Assembly (NCBI GenBank): GCA_002327525.1
Contig: DCWG01000066.1
Span: 1-18,178, forward strand
Origin: Gammaproteobacteria bacterium UBA2168
Lineage (GTDB): Bacteria > Pseudomonadota > Gammaproteobacteria > Pseudomonadales > Azotimanducaceae
Length of the DNA: 18,178 nt
Direction of reading: 5' to 3'
Below the pieces are notes generated by a model, which saw nothing but the letters and a program-made list of their open reading frames with translations, was not told where the DNA came from and did not search any database. Positions 14,451 through 18,178 of the stretch are shown here, piece after piece. Positions within the stretch are counted from its first letter, which is position 1, and each line of letters opens with the position of its first letter. Both the position numbers and the translations under genes were made by a program.

Positions 14451-15187
14451 CTAGTCCCCATCCAGGGCTCGTGCGGCGACGCTTGTCGCATCAACCGGAT
14501 TGCCGCTGGCATTGGTAAAGCGCATGAACACCCGCGAAACAGCTGGATCGAACGCGATATCGTCCGAGCCCGCGGCCAGGGTGGTGAAGGTGGCGTTGTC
14601 ATTTTTGTCCATGAGGCGTGTCGTGCTGGATGACACTGCAGTGATGCAATTTGCCTGCGCATCCGTCTCACAGATGTACAACTGCACCGCCAGTATGCGG
14701 TGTTGCCGTTATCTGTGCAGAATCGCCGACGTTGACGCAGGCGGCTGCAAAGGTGTTCGTTCCGGAAGTGCCGGGAATCTCGACGACGCATTGTCCGTGA
14801 GGTTGATGAACCACTGATTGGTTGCGCTCTCGGGCTGGTTCGAGAGCTTTACCATCGCGACGCAGGCGCGCGTGTTGCCTATTTTGAATTCATTCACGAC
14901 CGGTGGTTTCTGTGGGCGAAACAACGGCGCCCGGCTATCCCGGAAGCCATAGCCCCCACCTTGTATGACGAAGCCGGCTCGCTGCGGTGTATGACCGAAT
15001 CGCCATAGCTGCCGTCACGTAGGTAGGCAAAAAAATTTTTAACGCTCAGGGGTGCGTCATCCGGCTTTAATTCGAGAAAGAAAACTCCCGCGTTGGTGTT
15101 GGCCCGGATGATCGGGATTTCTGCTGTGGCCGATTGTGCCGCGCCGACGAGGGCTGCGGCCAACAGCAGGGAGAGAGGAGTGCTCAT
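14451..15187 (-). pseudogene. Cyclophilin-type peptidyl-prolyl isomerase gene, broken by frameshifts
   Basis: The ATG at 15187-15185 begins a signal peptide (MSTPLSLLLAAALVGAAQSA) followed by TNAGVFFLELKPDDAPLSVK and NFFAYLRDGSYGDSVIHRSE, the cyclophilin N-terminal half. Near 14975 one base is lost (CC-GGC). The expected GFVIQGGGYGFRDSRAP then appears in the next frame and continues NEFKIGNTRACVAMVKLSNQ, SATNQWFINLTDNA. After that the fold breaks off, short of the usual GGFTVFGRV ending. A different frame gives VEIPGTSGTNTFAACVNVGD, and TAA at 14709-14711 interrupts the earlier frame. The remaining stretch to 14451 (NCITAVSSSTTRLMD ... AFDPAVSRVFMRFTNASGNP) resembles the Ig-like C-terminal tail of secreted proteins. 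The gene once encoded an exported isomerase with an extra domain; it should now be inactive. Confidence 0.78.
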
Positions 15188-15304
15188 AGATTTCAGCGTC
15201 CAGCGGGAGCCGCGCATTCTGGCCATGCCCGGTACGCTGTGCGACCCACAGTTCGCGAGTGAGGAGTATTGTCCAACCGAAGGAGGGCTGCGAACCGAGC
15301 GGCA

Positions 15305-15580
15305 CTATCTTCCGAATATCGTCCTGATGGTGCCGAGATGTATGTTGGCCCAGGCGCGTTCATGCAGGTAGTACACGGCAATCTTGGCGAACACTTCTAT
15401 ACCGCCGATGTGTAGCGCCATGGCGGTATCTCCAGTGATCCACCAGGCGATGATGACGGTGGTGAGGGTGGCGAGGACCCGCCAGGTGAGGCCTTTGAGG
15501 AGACTCCGGAGACGGGAATCCTGAAGGGGTTGTTCCGCTGTGTGCACTGTACAGATGTTCCTGAATGAGAGGGCGCGCAT
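15305..15580 (-). CDS. DUF2061 family small membrane protein
   Basis: The 91-residue reading ends with the DUF2061 block: SRLRSLLKGLTWRVLATLTT, VIIAWWITGDTAMALHIGGI and KIAVYYLHERAWANIHLGTI, two hydrophobic segments with the conserved R-x-L-x-K-x-x-(T/S)WR start and the YYLHERxW end. The family is of unknown function and sits in the inner membrane. The start is uncertain. The ATG at 15580 has no ribosome-binding site, while a GTG at 15547 has AGGA about eleven bases upstream and would give an 80-residue protein that still keeps the whole domain. The open frame extends further to 15685 but has no homology there. It is divergent from the ThDP enzyme gene. Confidence 0.8.
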   Translation of the reverse strand: MRALSFRNICTVHTAEQPLQDSRLRSLLKGLTWRVLATLTTVIIAWWITGDTAMALHIGGIEVFAKIAVYYLHERAWANIHLGTIRTIFGR

Positions 15581-15604
15581 TGTAACGGTGAGAAATTCAT
15601 AAGT

Positions 15605-15634
15605 TTGTGCGGATTTCACATCATTTCGTAATAT
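15605..15634 (+). promoter_or_regulatory. Probable promoter of the ThDP enzyme operon
   Basis: TTGTGC (15605-15610), an 18-base spacer and TAATAT (15629-15634) form a reasonable sigma70 pair. The transcript would start near 15641 and carry a leader of about 65 bases before the ATG at 15706. The region is AT-richer than its surroundings. Confidence 0.5.
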
Positions 15635-15705
15635 AGATAGAAAGGCGCTCACCTTGGGGAAGAGCTTGCCGCACCCGATCAACAATGAACAATTAGGGAT
15701 TTCGA

Positions 15706-17346
15706 ATGAGTTACACAGGTGCTGACCTGATCGCCGAGAGCCTTGCCGAGCTGGGAGTGGACCACGTGTTTGGCATCATCAGCATTCACAACATGCCGAT
15801 TCTAGATGCGATAAATCGGCTGGGAAAGACGAAGGTGGTCGATGTGCGTCACGAGGGCGCCGGCACACACGCAGCGGATGGGTACGCGCGTGCGACGGGT
15901 AAGCTCGGTGTGATGATCGCGAGCACCGGGCCCGGTACGACCAACGTAGTGACGGGTCTCTATGAGGCGCAATACGCTTCGTCACGCGTACTGGTGATCA
16001 CCGGCCAGGCTGAGACCAGGTTCTACGGCAAGGGTTTATCTTACGTGCACGAGGCGGAAAATCAGGTGCCGATGCTCAAGACCGTATCGCGCCGCGTGGA
16101 GAGCCCGAGGCATATCGATCAGCTGGGCCCCTGTCTGAGTGCGGTGGTGGGGGACATATATACGGGTCGACCGGCGCCCGGGGCACTGGAAGTACCCATC
16201 GATCTGCAATATGCCGAGGCGCCTGCCGGAAGTTTCAGATTGCCGCGACCGCCGTCGTTCGAGCCGGTACCCGCGGATATAGAGGCCGCGGTTCACAAGA
16301 TCGGCTCCGCGTCCCGGCGTGTGATCATCGCCGGAGGCGGCGTCATCTGTGCGGACGCCTCGGTGGCACTCACGAAGCTGGCTGAAAAGCTGGACGCACC
16401 TGTGCTGACCACGGTGGACGGGCGGGGTGCCATTGCGGAGAACCACCCACAAAGCGTGGGCAACTATTTCACCAGTGCCGGGATCTATCAATCGCTCACG
16501 GGTGCCGACCTGACCATTGCGGTGGGCACCAAATTCGCCGTCGGCGTGGAGGGCGGCGGACAGAATTTCGTGCCGCCGGGCGAGTTGTTGCAGATCGACA
16601 TCGACCCCAACATGGTCGGACGTACGCACACCGCGGCGCTCGGCGTCGTGGCGGATGCGAAAAAGGCGTTGGAGGCTATCGGCGAGGGCCTCGATGACGT
16701 GTCTCCAAATGACGGTCAGTTCAACGAAACGGTGTACGAGGCGCGCGATGGCGTGCGCGTGGCGATGCGCAATCGTCTCGGCCCTGATTTCGAGGCGATC
16801 ATGGACTGCATGCGCGAGAGACTTCCCGAGGACGGACTGTGGGTGCGCGATTCCACCATCTCGGCCTACAACTGGGGTAATCAGTTGTTCCCGATCTACA
16901 AACCGCGCACGTCGATCAATCCTTCCTCCGGCGCCATCGGGCCGGGTCTGCCGTTTTCCATCGGAGCCGCCATCGGGTCCGGCAAGGCGACGCTCGTGAT
17001 ACACGGCGATGGAGGATTTATGTGCCATGCAACGGAACTCGCGACCGCCGCACAATATAACGTACCCGTGGTAGTGTGCGTGATGAATGATCACGGTTAC
17101 GGCGTACTGCGCTGGCTGCAGGATACGCGCTTCGGCCGCATCAACGAGACCGATCTCGGAAAAATGGACTTCGTCAGAATCGCACAGGGGATGGGTGTCC
17201 CCGCCGAACGCGCCGCCAGCGTGGCTGACATGGACGCTGCACTCGAGCGTGGATTCGCATCGGGGGGGCCTTACCTGATCGACGTGGACATGGAGCATCT
17301 CGCGCCGATGGAGATATCCATCATGCCCAAGAAGAAGGCATCGTAG
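15706..17346 (+). CDS. Thiamine-diphosphate-dependent enzyme, acetolactate-synthase-large-subunit-like
   Basis: A 546-residue ThDP enzyme with the three usual domains. The pyrimidine-binding domain starts TGADLIAESLAELGVDHVFG and holds the catalytic Glu, E50, in VRHEGAGTHAADGYARATGK. The central domain has RRVIIAGGGVICADASVALT. The pyrophosphate domain has the G434-D-G ... N461-D462 metal motif (HGDGGFMCHATELATAAQYN, VMNDHGYGVLRW). It should condense or decarboxylate a 2-keto acid. No ilvN-like regulatory subunit follows, and the HEGAGTHAA motif differs from the HEQGAGHAA of true acetolactate synthases. A dedicated catabolic or carboligating role is therefore more likely than branched-chain amino acid synthesis. 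AGGGA lies six bases before the ATG. It leads a tightly packed group with a small protein and an acyl-CoA dehydrogenase. Confidence 0.9.
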   Translation: MSYTGADLIAESLAELGVDHVFGIISIHNMPILDAINRLGKTKVVDVRHEGAGTHAADGYARATGKLGVMIASTGPGTTNVVTGLYEAQYASSRVLVITGQAETRFYGKGLSYVHEAENQVPMLKTVSRRVESPRHIDQLGPCLSAVVGDIYTGRPAPGALEVPIDLQYAEAPAGSFRLPRPPSFEPVPADIEAAVHKIGSASRRVIIAGGGVICADASVALTKLAEKLDAPVLTTVDGRGAIAENHPQSVGNYFTSAGIYQSLTGADLTIAVGTKFAVGVEGGGQNFVPPGELLQIDIDPNMVGRTHTAALGVVADAKKALEAIGEGLDDVSPNDGQFNETVYEARDGVRVAMRNRLGPDFEAIMDCMRERLPEDGLWVRDSTISAYNWGNQLFPIYKPRTSINPSSGAIGPGLPFSIGAAIGSGKATLVIHGDGGFMCHATELATAAQYNVPVVVCVMNDHGYGVLRWLQDTRFGRINETDLGKMDFVRIAQGMGVPAERAASVADMDAALERGFASGGPYLIDVDMEHLAPMEISIMPKKKAS

Positions 17347-17670
17347 ATGTCGATTCGTTTGGACAAACCGTGGCGCGGTGTGGACGAGATCGAGTCGCTC
17401 GGAGGCCAGCTAGGCGTGTTCGAACTGGGCAACGCCGAGGGCGAGGTATTGTATGTCGGCTTCGCCGGTGGGCGCAGTCTGTTCGGGCTGCGCGAAGTGG
17501 TGGAGCAGACCCTGGCCGAGGTCGAGGGCGCTGTCGGCTTTCGTGTGGAGATTACTACAGCGTATAGAACGCGTTACCAGGAGTTACTGATGGTGCACGT
17601 CGCAGATCACGGCGGCTTGCCGCCGGCCAACCCGCCAGAACCGGCACTCGGCAAACTGAGTCCAGCCTGA
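17347..17670 (+). CDS. Small conserved-looking protein with GIY-YIG-like spacing
   Basis: A 107-residue protein whose ATG follows the TAG of the ThDP enzyme with no gap. The core reads SLGGQLGVFELGNAEGEVLY, VGFAGGRSLFGLREVVEQTL, then FRVEITTAYRTRYQELLMVH and DHGGLPPANPPEP. The order G-V-F ... L-Y-V-G-F, then R, is like the beta hairpin of the GIY-YIG fold (GIY ... YIG), followed by a helix with Arg and a later Glu (YQELL). No nuclease activity should be assumed. Its setting between a ThDP enzyme and an acyl-CoA dehydrogenase, with abutting ends on both sides, suggests a partner or accessory factor of that pathway. I do not recognise a named family with confidence. Confidence 0.8.
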   Translation: MSIRLDKPWRGVDEIESLGGQLGVFELGNAEGEVLYVGFAGGRSLFGLREVVEQTLAEVEGAVGFRVEITTAYRTRYQELLMVHVADHGGLPPANPPEPALGKLSPA

Positions 17671-18178
17671 TGGATCTCCAGCTAAGCGAGGAGCAGGAGC
17701 TGATCGTAGGCATGGTGCGACGCTTCGTGCGTGAAGAGATCGTGCCGCTGGAACTCGATCTGGATCCGGATGCGGATCGTCTGGGTGAGGAAGACCGGGA
17801 GAGACTCATCGGCACGACCAGGGCCATGGGCCTCTATGGTCTCGATATTCCGCCGGAGTACGGCGGCCCGGAGATCGACCTGGTGACCCGAACCCTCATC
17901 GCCATCGAATTGAGCCAGCATCGGGCAGGCCTCTATGCGCCCTGCTACGGTGTCTTCGGTGGTGCTGGCCTGGCCCAGTTGTTCGAAGCGACGGACCAGC
18001 AGAAGGAGCGGTATCTGTACCCGACTCTGCGCGGGGAGAAGCGAGGATTCTTCGGATTGACGGAACCCTCCGGCGGCAGCGATCCGGCTCGAGCCATCCA
18101 GACCCGTGCCGAACGCGATGGGGATGATTGGATCATCAACGGCGGCAAGATCTTCATCAGCGGTGCGGACAAGGCAGA
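17670..18178 (+). CDS. Acyl-CoA dehydrogenase, N-terminal part (cut by window edge)
   Basis: The ATG at 17670 overlaps the previous stop by one base (TGATG). The 169 visible codons read MDLQLSEEQELIVGMVRRFV, an N-terminal helix of the family, then GLYGLDIPPEYGGPEIDLVT and KRGFFGLTEPSGGSDPARAI, the FAD- and substrate-binding TEPxGGSD motif. GGKIFISGADKA leads to the edge (the usual form is GxKxxITNG). The catalytic Glu and C-terminal helical domain lie outside the window. It should oxidise an acyl-CoA at the alpha-beta bond with FAD and pass electrons to ETF. The coupling with the ThDP enzyme and the small protein suggests one operon; the acyl substrate is unknown. Confidence 0.92.
   Translation, partial: MDLQLSEEQELIVGMVRRFVREEIVPLELDLDPDADRLGEEDRERLIGTTRAMGLYGLDIPPEYGGPEIDLVTRTLIAIELSQHRAGLYAPCYGVFGGAGLAQLFEATDQQKERYLYPTLRGEKRGFFGLTEPSGGSDPARAIQTRAERDGDDWIINGGKIFISGADKA

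Noticed and set aside
15093..15371. Plus-strand open reading between the broken isomerase and DUF2061 genes
   Set aside because: It is antisense to both, has no ribosome-binding site and no recognisable motif. I see nothing functional in 15188-15304.
16036..17298. Long minus-strand open reading (420 codons) opposite the ThDP enzyme
   Set aside because: It is antisense to a well-conserved enzyme and rich in His/Arg from GC-skewed codons. No domain is visible. Similar long antisense readings opposite the adaptor, ribB, alcohol dehydrogenase and RND genes were dropped for the same reason.

Overview
The window looks like chromosomal DNA of a GC-rich Gammaproteobacterium. The supporting signs are a near-consensus SOS (LexA) box of the gamma/beta type, a PsrA-like TetR regulator with a matching CAAAC-N4-GTTTG operator, a RibBX-type riboflavin protein, and a tRNA with an encoded CCA end. 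No phage, plasmid, transposase, integrase or CRISPR signal is visible, and the genus cannot be named from the sequence alone.

Layout. The left edge holds the 5' part of a minus-strand MmgE/PrpD gene. Divergent from it are a GT4-type glycosyltransferase and a sucrase/ferredoxin-like [2Fe-2S] protein. Next come a C-terminal remnant of a glyoxalase/VOC gene, a minus-strand tRNA-Arg(TCG) with its own promoter, and an orphan plus-strand terminator. A compact efflux operon follows: a TetR regulator (with a perfect operator at its start), a membrane-fusion protein and an RND pump, all with overlapping ends. A small holin/YvlD-family membrane protein converges on it. A ribB gene whose C-terminal GTP-cyclohydrolase-II-like domain has lost its zinc cysteines comes next. 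A small zinc-ribbon gene and a catabolic-looking cluster (PdxA family, zinc alcohol dehydrogenase, FAH-family hydrolase) diverge from a 28-bp dyad that contains a 19/20 match to the LexA consensus.

From about 13.5 to 15.2 kb lies a decay zone: a lemA gene with an internal deletion and a nonsense codon, a TPM-domain gene frameshifted and fused to the tail of a second TPM gene, and a cyclophilin-type prolyl isomerase gene broken by frameshifts. The right end is active again: a DUF2061 membrane protein diverges from a tightly coupled cluster of an acetolactate-synthase-like ThDP enzyme, a small protein with GIY-YIG-like spacing, and an acyl-CoA dehydrogenase cut by the window edge.

How the genes work together. 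The efflux operon is probably self-regulated by its TetR protein. The PdxA-ADH-FAH group and the ThDP-small protein-acyl-CoA dehydrogenase group each look like dedicated catabolic modules, but their substrates cannot be read from the sequence. The best candidates for something new are the SOS box between an unknown zinc-ribbon gene and a metabolic operon, the ThDP/small-protein/acyl-CoA dehydrogenase module, and an extra hydrophobic hairpin in the RND pump.
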